Shown here: piece by piece, positions 51,730 to 60,336 of the stretch | How positions within the stretch are numbered: the stretch's first letter is position 1 | Layout of the letters: each line of letters starts with the position of its first letter | Origin: Vulcanimicrobiota bacterium | GTDB lineage: Bacteria > Vulcanimicrobiota > Xenobia > Xenobiales > JADMJV01 | Length of the DNA stretch: 64,000 nt | Assembly: GCA_023447635.1 (NCBI GenBank) | Contig: JAEXNA010000027.1 | Span: 26,765 to 90,764, forward strand | Reading direction: 5' to 3' | Notes under the pieces: model-generated | Told to the model about the DNA's origin: nothing | The model's database searches: none | The model's input: the letters and a program-made list of their open reading frames with translations, nothing else | Made by a program: the position numbers and the translations under genes

Positions 51730-52371
51730 TCACCAGGGTAGCTGCTCGCCCCGATAGTTCCAAAACGTCCCGCTGGTCTCTACCGTCAACCGCTCCATCA
51801 CTCCAAACAGCCCGCGCACAGACTCTTCCGTCGTGATGGCGCCCATGTGCTGGGTCATGTCGGTGGCCACGTAGCCAGGATGCAGCAGCGCCACCGCCAC
51901 TCCATGAGTGCGCAGGTCATGGGCCAGCGAGACACCGGCGGCGTTCAGCGCCGCCTTGGACATCCGGTAGCCGTAGCGCCCGCCCGAGGTGTTATCCGCC
52001 ATCGAGCCCATCTGGCTGGTCATCAGTCCGACCTTCGCTCCTGGTCCCACGTGGGACCGCAGCGCCTCGAACATGCGCAGCGGGCCCAGGGCGTTCACCT
52101 GGAACTGCTCCTCGATAGTGGCGAAGTTCAGCGAGTCCAGATTCTCCGTGCGCCAGATACCGGCGTTGAGGATCAGCCAGTCGATCACCCCCAGGTCGGG
52201 CAACGAGGGCGGGGCCGCCACGTCGACCCCCTCGACCACCTCGACGCCGAGCGACTTCAACTCCTCCGAGGCCTCTCGGCAAAGAGCCGTCACCTTGTGT
52301 CCGGCCGCCGACGCCTGACGGCAGAACTCTAGTCCGATCCCTCGATTACTGCCGCTGATCACGATATGCAT
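51730..52371 (-). CDS. Short-chain dehydrogenase/reductase
   Basis: 213 residues from the ATG at 52371 (the open frame upstream is low-complexity and not homologous). NAD(P)-binding SGSNRGIG near residue 6, LILNAGIW, and the catalytic YxxxK in YGYRMSKAALN are present. It resembles the C-factor/SNI-type SDRs; the substrate is unknown. A 16-base parS-like palindrome lies within it and encodes Ser-His-Val-Gly-Pro. Between it and the upstream gene is a terminator. Confidence 0.9.
   Translation of the reverse strand: MHIVISGSNRGIGLEFCRQASAAGHKVTALCREASEELKSLGVEVVEGVDVAAPPSLPDLGVIDWLILNAGIWRTENLDSLNFATIEEQFQVNALGPLRMFEALRSHVGPGAKVGLMTSQMGSMADNTSGGRYGYRMSKAALNAAGVSLAHDLRTHGVAVALLHPGYVATDMTQHMGAITTEESVRGLFGVMERLTVETSGTFWNYRGEQLPW
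52043..52058. repeat. parS-like palindrome, copy 5 (inside the SDR gene)
   Basis: A perfect 16-base GGTCCCACGTGGGACC within the SDR coding sequence. In the gene frame it encodes Ser-His-Val-Gly-Pro, the same peptide as copy 4 up to Gly. Confidence 0.78.
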
Positions 52372-52467
52372 CGGCTCGCCTTCTCGAACCAGCGCCGCTT
52401 CCCCCTCCACCTGACCCCTCCCCTCGGCCTCTCCCTCCCCGATGACCTCCACCTCAGCCCCTCCCCT

Positions 52468-52502
52468 CAAAAGAAAACCGCGCCCCCCGAAAGGCGGCGC
52501 GG
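52468..52502 (-). terminator. Intrinsic terminator after the PilP-like gene
   Basis: On the minus strand CCGCGCC and GGCGCGG (52496-52502 with 52478-52484) form a 7-pair stem followed by TTTTCTT. It lies 24 bases after the stop of the PilP-like gene. Confidence 0.75.
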
Positions 52503-52526
52503 CTCGAAGACCCTTGAAAAACAGGG

Positions 52527-52955
52527 CTAAGTGTTCAGAGGAACGCGGAAGCTTTTGCCGCCGGCGCCGAAGGTCACCGAGTTGGCGTCGATCGCCTTGA
52601 CTTGATAGTCGGCCACCTGCTGGCCAACCTTGACGATCAGAGAGCGCGAACCGGTCCACAGGATCGCCTGACGCTGCCCGCCCGAGTTTACGATACCACT
52701 GACCTGCACGTCCGGCGCGGGCACCATGGTCGCGGGCGAAGCGTCGTGTGGTGGGGTTGACTTCGGGACCACCGAGGTCCCTCCAGGCTGTACCGTTCGA
52801 GGTTTCACCACGGCCGGAGCGCTAAAAGCCGGAGACGTCCGACCGTTGATGAAAGGGTCCCGCTCGACCGACTTCGAGGGCGTCTGGGCCGTCGCCGCGG
52901 TCAAGAGAAGTCCGGCCGTCGTCAGCGCGAGCAAGCCTTTGTGATGAGTGAGCAT
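52527..52955 (-). CDS. PilP/GspC-like periplasmic pilus-assembly protein
   Basis: 142 residues from the ATG at 52955. A signal peptide (MLTHHKGLLALTTAGLLLTAATAQ) is followed by a Pro/Ser/Thr-rich linker. The C-terminal domain (about 90-140) reads VQVSGIVNSGGQRQAILW, VKVGQQVADYQVKAI and SVTFGAGGKSFRVPL, the beta-domain pattern of PilP and the GspC HR region. PilP bridges inner-membrane PilN/PilO to the secretin. Partner genes are not adjacent, so the role is inferred from pattern. Confidence 0.72.
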   Translation of the reverse strand: MLTHHKGLLALTTAGLLLTAATAQTPSKSVERDPFINGRTSPAFSAPAVVKPRTVQPGGTSVVPKSTPPHDASPATMVPAPDVQVSGIVNSGGQRQAILWTGSRSLIVKVGQQVADYQVKAIDANSVTFGAGGKSFRVPLNT

Positions 52956-53106
52956 AAACGTTGCCTCCTGCAAGGGACACGATGATAGGCGTCCAGACAC
53001 GCAGACACCTTCGCCTATCACAGTAGCAGAGTTCCCCGCTGACAGGAAGAGGGGAAAAGCCCAGGGACAAAAAGGGTCCGCTCATATTCACACCTGGAGA
53101 GTCATC

Positions 53107-55377
53107 TTGAGCGAGTTCGACCTGATCCACACCGCCGCCCCCGAGCCTGGAGCGTCCGTCCCCTACCGTTACCACACCCTGGTCGGCGACGCCGGTCTGC
53201 CCGTCCTCTCGGTTACCGTCAACCCGCTTGAAGGCCCCCTCCCCTGGCCCTCCATCGAGGAACTGCCCGGCCTGCGCGCCCTCTCCCCCAGCCACGACTC
53301 CAGCCCGTTCGAGATCAAAGACGAAGGCGACAGCACGCTCCTGAGCTGGAACGGTCAGAGCCTGCTGCAATCGTTGCAGCCTCCGCGCCTGTTCCCCGTC
53401 GATTTCGAAGGGCTCCCCGGCCTCAAGCACCGTCCCGAAGAGAAGCTGCCGGAGAACTTCCGCAACGCCGTCCGCTGGGACTGGAAGTTGCAAGACGACC
53501 AGCGCTTCTACGGCCTGGGCGAGCGCTCGCTGCCGCTCGAGCGGCGCGGCACCGCCCCCACCAACTGGACCACCGACGAGCCGAGCGGCCACCATCGCTC
53601 TACCGATCCCCTCTACCAGGCCCATCCTCTGCTCTGGGGAGTTACCGGCGATACCTGGTGGGCCGTCTTCTACCTGCACTCTCCGTACAGCCGCTTCGAC
53701 CTGGGGCAGGACCGTCACGACCGCATGCGCTGGCTCAGCCTGGGCGACTCTGTCACCTTCCAGCTGCACGCCGCCTCGTCGCCGGCCGAACTGCACCGCA
53801 GCCTGCGCCAGTTATGGGAGGCTCCCACCGCGCCTCCGCTCTGGTCGTTCGGCTTTCACCAGTCGCGCTGGGGCTACCGCAGCGGCCACGAGGTCACCGA
53901 ACTCGTGGACGAGTTCCTGGCCAAAGATGTCCCGATTGACGTGGTTCATCTAGACATCGACTACATGGAAGAGTACCGCTCGTTCACCTTCTCTAAAGAG
54001 CGCTTCCCCAATCCGAAAGCGATCCTCGACGGCCTGCGCGACAAGGGCGTGCGCACCGTCACCATCATCGACCCGGGCCTGCGTTTCGACCCCGGCACCG
54101 GCTACACCGCGCTCGACGAAGGGCTGACCGGAAACCACTTTTTGAAGTCGGTCAGCGGCGCCCCCGTGGTCGCCTACTGCTGGCCCGACGAGGCGCTCTT
54201 CCCCGACTACTCCCGCGCCTCGGCCAGGGAATGGTGGGCCCGCCACTCCCGCTTCTATCTGAAGAACAGCGTGGCCGGTCTATGGATCGATATGAACGAA
54301 CCCGCCACCTTCGACCGTCCGTTCTGGACGGGCGCGGTCAAGCAGCTTCCGATGCCGCTGGACACTCCGGGTGGAGAGGACGGCCGTCGCTTCACCCAGG
54401 CCGCTCTGCACAACCTTTATGGCGCCCAGATGTCCCAGGCGACTCACGACACCTGGGCCGCCGATGGCGAGCGCCCCTGGGTGCTCACCCGCTCTGGCTT
54501 CACGGGTGTGGGTCGCTACGCCTGGTCCTGGATGGGAGACAACACGTCCTGGTGGGAGCATCTGCAGATGTCGTTCCCTCAGCTCGCCTCGATGGGTCTT
54601 GTCGGAAGTCCCTTCGTGGGCGTCGACGTGGGCGGCTTCTTCGGCCACTGCACGGGCGACCTGTACTCGGCCTGGATCGAGGCGTCGGTCGTCTATCCAA
54701 TGATGCGCGCTCATTCGGCTCTGGGCACCCGAATCGCTCATCCCTGGAGCTTCGGACCCGAGGTGGAGGAGGTGGCGCGCACGGCCATCCGTTTCCGCTA
54801 CCGCCTGCTCCCCTACCTTTACGCGACCGCCATGGCCCAGGCTGGAGGCGACGTGCCGTTCCTGCGGCCGATGTTCTTCGACTACCCTCAGGATTCGCGC
54901 TTCGCGCTGACGGAGGACCAGGTGATGGTCGGTCCTGACCTGATGGCCGCGCCGTTCCTGAATCGGGGTCAGAGCCAGCGTCTGGTTCAGCTGCCCCAAG
55001 GGGTCTGGTACGACCTGCACAGCGGGACCCGGCATGGGGGTGGAGGCAGCATTGTCGTCACTCGCCGTCCGGGCCTGACCCCGCTCTTCATGAAGGCAGG
55101 AAGCGCGGTGCCGCTGCTAGCTCGAGACGTGAAGAACACGGACGAGACGAAGGACGCCGAGTGGGTGCTCCACGTGGCTCCCGGCGACGGCCACTCTTCG
55201 CTCTACTGGGACGGCGGGAACGGATGGGAGTTCCGGACGGGACAGTTCGCCGGAGCCCGGGTGGAGGTTCAGGGCGAGACGGCGCGTCTCGTCGACGTCT
55301 CTGGAGAGATGGCTCTGCCGACCATCCGGCTGGCGCTGCCTTCGGAGGACGGCTGGAAAGTGGGAGAGGTTCTCTAG
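53107..55377 (+). CDS. Glycoside hydrolase family 31 (alpha-glucosidase-like)
   Basis: 756 residues from a TTG at 53107, chosen for the GGAGAG 5-7 bases upstream; the frame is open to 52948. An N-terminal beta-sandwich is followed by the catalytic barrel. The barrel includes FGFHQSRWGYRS, IDVVHLDIDYME, the nucleophile region WIDMNEPATF, SGFTGVGRYAWSWMGDNTS (the acid/base region) and PMFFDYPQD near the end. No signal peptide is visible, so it probably cleaves alpha-glucosides or oligosaccharides in the cytoplasm. The end overlaps the convergent ADP-ribosylglycohydrolase gene by 4 bases. Confidence 0.93.
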   Translation: MSEFDLIHTAAPEPGASVPYRYHTLVGDAGLPVLSVTVNPLEGPLPWPSIEELPGLRALSPSHDSSPFEIKDEGDSTLLSWNGQSLLQSLQPPRLFPVDFEGLPGLKHRPEEKLPENFRNAVRWDWKLQDDQRFYGLGERSLPLERRGTAPTNWTTDEPSGHHRSTDPLYQAHPLLWGVTGDTWWAVFYLHSPYSRFDLGQDRHDRMRWLSLGDSVTFQLHAASSPAELHRSLRQLWEAPTAPPLWSFGFHQSRWGYRSGHEVTELVDEFLAKDVPIDVVHLDIDYMEEYRSFTFSKERFPNPKAILDGLRDKGVRTVTIIDPGLRFDPGTGYTALDEGLTGNHFLKSVSGAPVVAYCWPDEALFPDYSRASAREWWARHSRFYLKNSVAGLWIDMNEPATFDRPFWTGAVKQLPMPLDTPGGEDGRRFTQAALHNLYGAQMSQATHDTWAADGERPWVLTRSGFTGVGRYAWSWMGDNTSWWEHLQMSFPQLASMGLVGSPFVGVDVGGFFGHCTGDLYSAWIEASVVYPMMRAHSALGTRIAHPWSFGPEVEEVARTAIRFRYRLLPYLYATAMAQAGGDVPFLRPMFFDYPQDSRFALTEDQVMVGPDLMAAPFLNRGQSQRLVQLPQGVWYDLHSGTRHGGGGSIVVTRRPGLTPLFMKAGSAVPLLARDVKNTDETKDAEWVLHVAPGDGHSSLYWDGGNGWEFRTGQFAGARVEVQGETARLVDVSGEMALPTIRLALPSEDGWKVGEVL

Positions 55378-56288
55378 AGCGGCTCTCTGGCCTCTAGCCA
55401 GGCGGGCGGGAAATCGCTCAGAGAGCTGAGAGCGACGATCCCTCCCACTATGGCGCAGGTGGTGTCACGGTCGCCAAACCCGGCGACCGTGCTCCACAGC
55501 GCCTCCTGGTAGCTCGAGGCGTGGCGCGCCGCGCACCAGAGGGTGAAGGGGACGGTGTCATAGGCGGCTATCTCCTGGCCGCTGCCGAGGACCCGGGCAG
55601 CCTCTTCAGGCTTGGTGGTTTCGAGCGGGACCTCGAGAGCCTTGCTCAAACCGTCCCGAACCCGACCGGGAGTGATGGCGTCGCGCACGCTCTCGAGCAT
55701 GCTGACCCCTCCCACCCCTTCCCTTGTCGCCCAGGCCGCCGCCAGAGCGACTGCTTCGGCTCCGGCCACCGCCTCTTCGTGCCAGTGGGTGACCTGGGCG
55801 GAAAGGCGGGCCTGCTCGCACAACTGCGAGGTCGGCAGATCGTAGAAATAGGCGCCCAGCGGTGCGACCCTCATCGCGGCGCCGTTGCCGAAAGAACCGC
55901 GGCCCTCAAACGCTGCGGGGCTGGCCCGACGCCATGGAACGCCGCGCCGGACTTCTCCCATAAACGCATGGGTGCCGGCGCCGTAGCCTCGGGAGGGGTC
56001 GCGCTGGTACTCCTCGCTCAGCAGGCGACAGAAGACCTCCGGTTCCACCTCTCCCCTTAACCTCAGGCACCCCACCAGGGCTCGAGCCTGCGCGGTGTCG
56101 TCCGTCCAGCCCCAAACGCCCGACCGGGTCTCCCGACGAGCCAGGCGAATCTCCACCTGTTCCCGGGGACCGAAGAAAGTCTCACCAAAGGCGTCGCCCA
56201 GCGCCAACCCCTCCAGACTGCGCTGAACTAGGGTGATGCGGCGGACGGAGGGGTCCTCGATCAGGAGCAATTTGTCGGTGGGTCGCAT
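55374..56288 (-). CDS. ADP-ribosylglycohydrolase family protein
   Basis: 304 residues from the ATG at 56288. Family signatures: LEGLALGDAFGETFFG near the N-terminus, the metal-binding GWTDDTAQA, GRGSFGNGAAMRVAPLGAYF, and GDRDTTCAIVGGIVAL near the C-terminus with two magnesium aspartates. These enzymes remove ADP-ribose from proteins, nucleic acids or small molecules (DraG/ARH type). It lies on the opposite strand to the GH31 gene with a 4-base tail overlap. The substrate is unknown. Confidence 0.92.
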   Translation of the reverse strand: MRPTDKLLLIEDPSVRRITLVQRSLEGLALGDAFGETFFGPREQVEIRLARRETRSGVWGWTDDTAQARALVGCLRLRGEVEPEVFCRLLSEEYQRDPSRGYGAGTHAFMGEVRRGVPWRRASPAAFEGRGSFGNGAAMRVAPLGAYFYDLPTSQLCEQARLSAQVTHWHEEAVAGAEAVALAAAWATREGVGGVSMLESVRDAITPGRVRDGLSKALEVPLETTKPEEAARVLGSGQEIAAYDTVPFTLWCAARHASSYQEALWSTVAGFGDRDTTCAIVGGIVALSSLSDFPPAWLEAREPL

Positions 56289-56376
56289 CCTTGAGAATTT
56301 GGCCAATGGTAACGCTGGAACCTGGCCAGGCCGAAGTATCTTCTGCAACTTTACCGAGCCTGGTCACCTCGGAAAA

Positions 56377-56394
56377 AAGTCCCACGTGGGACTT
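56377..56394. repeat. parS-like palindrome, copy 6
   Basis: An 18-base perfect palindrome (AAGTCCCACGTGGGACTT) in the divergent gap between the ADP-ribosylglycohydrolase and HNH genes. A run of A precedes it on the plus strand, so weak terminator activity for minus-strand transcripts cannot be excluded. Confidence 0.78.
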
Positions 56395-56489
56395 CTTGGG
56401 AGACCTCTGCACGCGAATTCCAAAAAGCCTGAAGGATTTCTTCCCGCAGGAGGCAAGAATACAATCAGTACATGTGTCTAGCCCCCCTT

Positions 56490-56509
56490 CCAGGCCCGGG
56501 GCGGCCTGG
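56490..56509 (+). promoter_or_regulatory. Hairpin in the leader of the HNH gene
   Basis: CCAGGCC and GGCCTGG form a 7-pair stem with a 6-base loop, 43 bases before the HNH start. There is no T-run after it, so it may be a leader structure or a trace of a repeat around this multi-copy type of gene. Confidence 0.3.
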
Positions 56510-56552
56510 GAATGCAGAGAGCATCCACTGAGACACCTGGGAGGAACCTCAT

Positions 56553-57902
56553 ATGACGAAAATCGAGACCGCCGTTCACGTCCAACACTGGTCTATCGAC
56601 AACCTGGTGACCTATGGAGAGCACGTCATCCACGAGCTCGCCGTCCGGGCCGCCGGGACCCTGACCTCATACAATCTCGTCCTCGGCCGCTGCCTGCTGG
56701 CCATCGATCAGACCAAGCTGTACCAACAGTTCGGCTGCAGCGGAGCGATCCACTACGCCATGAATATCCTCGGTCTGGGGAAAAAGGAAGCCCAGACCAT
56801 GCGGCGAGTTGCCGGCGAACTCGAGCGGCTGCCTAAGATGAAGATGGAGGCCGAACTTGGGGCCATCCCGTGGAGCAAGTTCCGGGCCATCGTCCATAAG
56901 GTCACACCCGAGACGGAGGACGCCTGGCTAGAGCTCGCCAGGAAGCTGTCCGCGCACGACCTTGGAGAACTGGCGACGGCTACCGAGTACGGAAAGTTTC
57001 CCTGGAACTCGCCCGAGGCGGCGCAGAAACATCTTTCCCACTTTCGTCTCCAGCTTCAGGAGGAGACTCACGAGCTATTCCAGCGCACCGCTCAGGAGCT
57101 CTCGAAAGCGATGGGGCGCACCGTGACCGTGACGGAAGCGTTAGAGCGCCTGGCGGTCGAGCATCTGGAGGGGAAGACGCCCACCGACGCCAGGGTCGAA
57201 AAAGCGCGCGCCGAGGCTCGGGAGACTCGAGCGGCCCACCAGGCGCGCCGCGCTCGACTGGTCCAGGAAGCCAGAATGCTGGTCGAGGAAAGCGCGACCT
57301 CCGACGAGGACGCGCTTGGCCAGGCGCTGGGAACCGACGCCGTTTACCTACCAGCCGACGCCGAGGTCCAGGTCGAGTCCGAGAGCCAGGCGCCGCCCAT
57401 CCTCACCTCTGCCGAACGGATGGCCCAGTGGCGGGAGATGGTCCAGGGCACGGCCGAGCCTTGTCCGGGCCCGGACGGCCTACGCCACATGGACCCTCAG
57501 CACTGGAAAGACCGCCGAGTTTGCTTCAACGGCAAAAAGCGCAAGCTTACGAAGGCGCAGCGCCGGGAAATTCTTCGCCGAGACGGCCACCGCTGCCGGG
57601 TTCCCGGCTGCCCCCATAACGTCTGGCTCGACATCCACCACAAGGTCCCGTTCAGCCAGCAGGGGCCCACTCTGCCCTGGAACCTGATCGCCCTTTGCAC
57701 GCGGTGTCATTCTAACGTGCACCTGGGCCACCTGATCATCGAGGGTAACGAGGAAAGCGGACTGCGCTTCCTGGACCGCAATCGGCGCCCGGTCGACCAG
57801 CCCAGCCCTCTCGAGGTGGCCCACTGGATCGACTTCTGGCTGGGTTGGAGCGGCGGCCCTTACGACTGCCACAAAGGTAAGCCATGGGCCACGGCGAGCT
57901 GA
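56553..57902 (+). CDS. HNH endonuclease-domain protein (13E12-like)
   Basis: 449 residues; GGGAGG lies 8-9 bases before the ATG. A helical N-terminal part (about 1-250, DUF222-like) is followed by an HNH domain: CRVPGCPH, then HHKVPFSQQG, and CTRCHSNVHLGH with the zinc cysteines and catalytic His. The layout (helical N-half, C-terminal HNH) matches the 13E12 family, often present in many copies per genome and of unclear function. It could be a repeat-family protein or nuclease. The upstream leader has a hairpin and parS-like copy 6. Confidence 0.85.
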   Translation: MTKIETAVHVQHWSIDNLVTYGEHVIHELAVRAAGTLTSYNLVLGRCLLAIDQTKLYQQFGCSGAIHYAMNILGLGKKEAQTMRRVAGELERLPKMKMEAELGAIPWSKFRAIVHKVTPETEDAWLELARKLSAHDLGELATATEYGKFPWNSPEAAQKHLSHFRLQLQEETHELFQRTAQELSKAMGRTVTVTEALERLAVEHLEGKTPTDARVEKARAEARETRAAHQARRARLVQEARMLVEESATSDEDALGQALGTDAVYLPADAEVQVESESQAPPILTSAERMAQWREMVQGTAEPCPGPDGLRHMDPQHWKDRRVCFNGKKRKLTKAQRREILRRDGHRCRVPGCPHNVWLDIHHKVPFSQQGPTLPWNLIALCTRCHSNVHLGHLIIEGNEESGLRFLDRNRRPVDQPSPLEVAHWIDFWLGWSGGPYDCHKGKPWATAS

Positions 57903-57983
57903 GGTAGCTAGGTCTGCATCCGTGCAGTTTGGGCGTGAGCCCGGGTGGGAGTGGGAAAAAGAGGGAGGAAAGGAGCACGCCCT

Positions 57984-58993
57984 ATGTCCCATTTGCGATT
58001 CAACGTCGCGACCGGAGAGTGGGTGGTGGTAGCCCCCGAGCGCTCCCGCCGCCCCGAGGAGTTCCGCCAGGAGAGCCGCACGGCCACCCACGAGCGGCCG
58101 GCCCACCGTCACGAATGCCCCTTCTGCCCCGGCTCGGAAGAGAACACTCCGGGCGAGACGCTGCGCTACCACAACGGAAAGGGCGACTGGCAGGTCCGCT
58201 CCTTCGCGAACCGGTTCCCCGCCCTGAAGTTTGTCCCGCACCCTCAGCAAAGCGGCGACGCTTTCCATCGTCAGCAAGACGGCCACGGAGTGCATGAAGT
58301 GCTGGCCGAAAGCCGCCAGCATAACCAGACCCTGGCCCAACAGCCCGTAGCCGAAGTAGCCGAGGTTCTGCGAGCCTGGCGCGAGCGTTATCTCAAGGAT
58401 CGGCTATGCCGGGTATCGAGCACGTGGTAGTGTTCAAAAACCACGGCTCGGCGGCCGGTTCGTCGCTCGAGCATCCGCACTCGCAAATTGTCGGGCTGCC
58501 GGTCGTCCCTTCGCCCGTGCGGGGACGGATGGGCGTGGCCATGAGCTATTTCCATAAGCACCAGCGCTGCGTGTTCTGCGACATGCTGAAATCCGAACTC
58601 GAGGACGGAGACCGGATCATCGAGAGCAACGAGCACTTTATAGCCTTCGTGCCCTACGCCGCCTACTCGCCGTTCTCGGTCTGGCTGTTCCCCCGTCGCC
58701 ATCAGCACTGCTTCGGCAAGATCAGCGACGAAGAGATTCCGGCGCTCGCGGCGCTGCTGCAAGACGTGCTGGAGCGGCTCTACGACTGCCTGGGCGACCC
58801 GGACTACAACCTGGTGGTGCGATCGGCCGCTCCGCCCGGGCCGGGCAGCAACTTCTTCCACTGGTACATCGCGGTGGTGCCTCGACTGGCCAAGATGGCG
58901 GGGTTCGAGATGGGCACCGGGATGTTCATCAACGGATCCGCGCCGGAGGCGGATGCCGCCTGCCTGCGGATCTGCGCGAAGGTGCACTGGTAG
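57984..58993 (+). pseudogene. galT: galT, galactose-1-phosphate uridylyltransferase, frameshifted
   Basis: The two halves of one GalT lie in different frames. The first (57984-58405) has SHLRFNVATGEWVVVAPERS, the zinc motif CPFCPGSEE and NGKGDWQVRSFANRFPAL. The second (from 58406) has VVVFKNHGSAAGSSLEHPHSQIVG with the catalytic His-Pro-His, the second CVFC zinc pair and FHWYI. Adding one base to the GGCT after codon CGG at 58401-58403 joins them as D-R-A-M-P-G. The combined length (about 336 residues) is normal for GalT. So either a single base was lost in the genome or a base is missing in the assembly. AGGAG precedes the ATG. Confidence 0.88.
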
Positions 58994-59048
58994 CGAGCCG
59001 CGCGACGGCCCTGGGACGGCCGCCTAGGAGGTTGCCCCCCGCGTGGAC

Positions 59049-59672
59049 TTAGGCGGACTTAGGCGTGGCCTTCGAGGTCGCCCCGTTCGTGGCGAGCCCG
59101 ATCAGCCACTCGGCCGCGATCTTCACCGGGATCCAGCAGACCCACACCGCGCTGGGATAGATCTCGTGAAAGAGGTAGCCCTGCGCCTGCATCTCGTGCA
59201 GATAGGCACGGAAGGCCACGGCTCCAAACGAGAGGGCGAAATTGCGGTACACCCAGACCCGGTGCGCTGCGAAGTTGCGGGCCCTCGCCTCTTTCCAGGC
59301 CATCCACCCGGTGACCGCCCAGAGCAGCGACATCAGCAAGAAGCCCGCTTTCGAAGAAAAGCCGCCTTCGGCCATCAGCGACATCGGTACGGCGGTAACC
59401 ACTCCCACCGCCACGCAGAGCATATAGATCTGCCCCCGCTGGCGGTGGTAGCGAAGCCCCGTCAGGAAGCCCAGCGGCCCCAGGATCAGGGTCAGGGCCG
59501 AGGCCACCCCGTGGGTTCTCACCAGAATGAGATGACGTTGGTACTTGTCCAGGAACGGGTAGGCGAAGTCGTCGGGGCTGCCCAGGATGTAGGCCAGCGA
59601 GCCCAGCGCGGTGGCCAGACTAGAGACCAGCACCAGCCCGAACAGGAGCTGTTTCAAAGCGGTAGAGCGCAC
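59049..59672 (-). CDS. DUF2306-like membrane protein
   Basis: 207 residues with about six membrane segments (first at 8-30; others near 55-75, 80-100, 105-125, 145-160, 175-195). The HRQRGQIYMLCVAVGV stretch and the FAAHRVWVYRNFALSFGAVAFR segment (with conserved His, Arg and Asn) are typical of the DUF2306 family of predicted transporters or quinone-linked membrane proteins. Function unknown. It is downstream of the exported protein at 59686, 13 bases apart on the same strand. Confidence 0.78.
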   Translation of the reverse strand: MRSTALKQLLFGLVLVSSLATALGSLAYILGSPDDFAYPFLDKYQRHLILVRTHGVASALTLILGPLGFLTGLRYHRQRGQIYMLCVAVGVVTAVPMSLMAEGGFSSKAGFLLMSLLWAVTGWMAWKEARARNFAAHRVWVYRNFALSFGAVAFRAYLHEMQAQGYLFHEIYPSAVWVCWIPVKIAAEWLIGLATNGATSKATPKSA

Positions 59673-59685
59673 CTGGCGTTCGGAA

Positions 59686-60261
59686 CTAGCGGAAGCTCAG
59701 GTGGACCGGCTCGCTTTCGACGATCACGAAGTTGGCGCCCCGCGAATAGCGGCTCTGCTTCTCGTCGAACACCAGGGCGCTGACCATGACGGTGGCCTGC
59801 TCGAGGCGGCTGATCGCGGCCGGGTCCAGGCCGCTCACGTCCGAGCCCTGGAAGCGCCAGCGGTTCGGTCCCACCGAGCGCGGGTTGTCGACGGTCAGGG
59901 CTCCGCTGGTAGCCGGGTCAAAGCGCAGGGTGAAACTGGCGGTGCCCAGGCCTCTCCCCCTTAGCTCTAACCCCTCACGTCCTCGCAAGGCCACCTCGAA
60001 GGTAGTCGAAGCCAGGTCTTTCCCCGGCTGCAGCTGCAGCTGAAGTTCGGGGGTCAGCGGCGCGGCCGGGACAGGCCTGGGCTCCTTCTCCCCCGCCTGC
60101 TCGATACGCTGAGTCGACCCTTCCAGATCCAGGTTGGGGACGGTCCAGCCTTCGGTAGCGCTGGCCGGGGTGGCGATCTTGACCTGGCGGGTCGGTTCGG
60201 CCCAGATCCAGGAGGCGGTCGCGATGAGGAACAGTACGGTGAGCAGATCTCGGTATCGCAT
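59686..60261 (-). CDS. Exported protein of unknown function
   Basis: 191 residues from the ATG at 60261 (the frame is open to 60288). A signal peptide (MRYRDLLTVLFLIATASWIWA) is followed by a Pro-rich linker. A C-terminal beta-rich domain follows (STTFEVALRGREGLELRG, ASFTLRFDPATSGALTV, VMVSALVFDEKQSR), which has the spacing of a cohesin-like sandwich. The cohesin-like idea is a guess from pattern. It precedes the DUF2306 gene by 13 bases. Confidence 0.65.
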   Translation of the reverse strand: MRYRDLLTVLFLIATASWIWAEPTRQVKIATPASATEGWTVPNLDLEGSTQRIEQAGEKEPRPVPAAPLTPELQLQLQPGKDLASTTFEVALRGREGLELRGRGLGTASFTLRFDPATSGALTVDNPRSVGPNRWRFQGSDVSGLDPAAISRLEQATVMVSALVFDEKQSRYSRGANFVIVESEPVHLSFR

Positions 60262-60336
60262 ACCGGGCTTCGTCGCCGGTCGCCCCAAGATATTCCCGGC
60301 CGGGACAAAGTTTTTTTGAGTTGGAGGCTCCGGAGG

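Noticed and set aside
58406..58993. Second half of galT as a separate HIT-like gene
   Set aside because: It lacks its own ribosome-binding site and continues GalT similarity without a gap.
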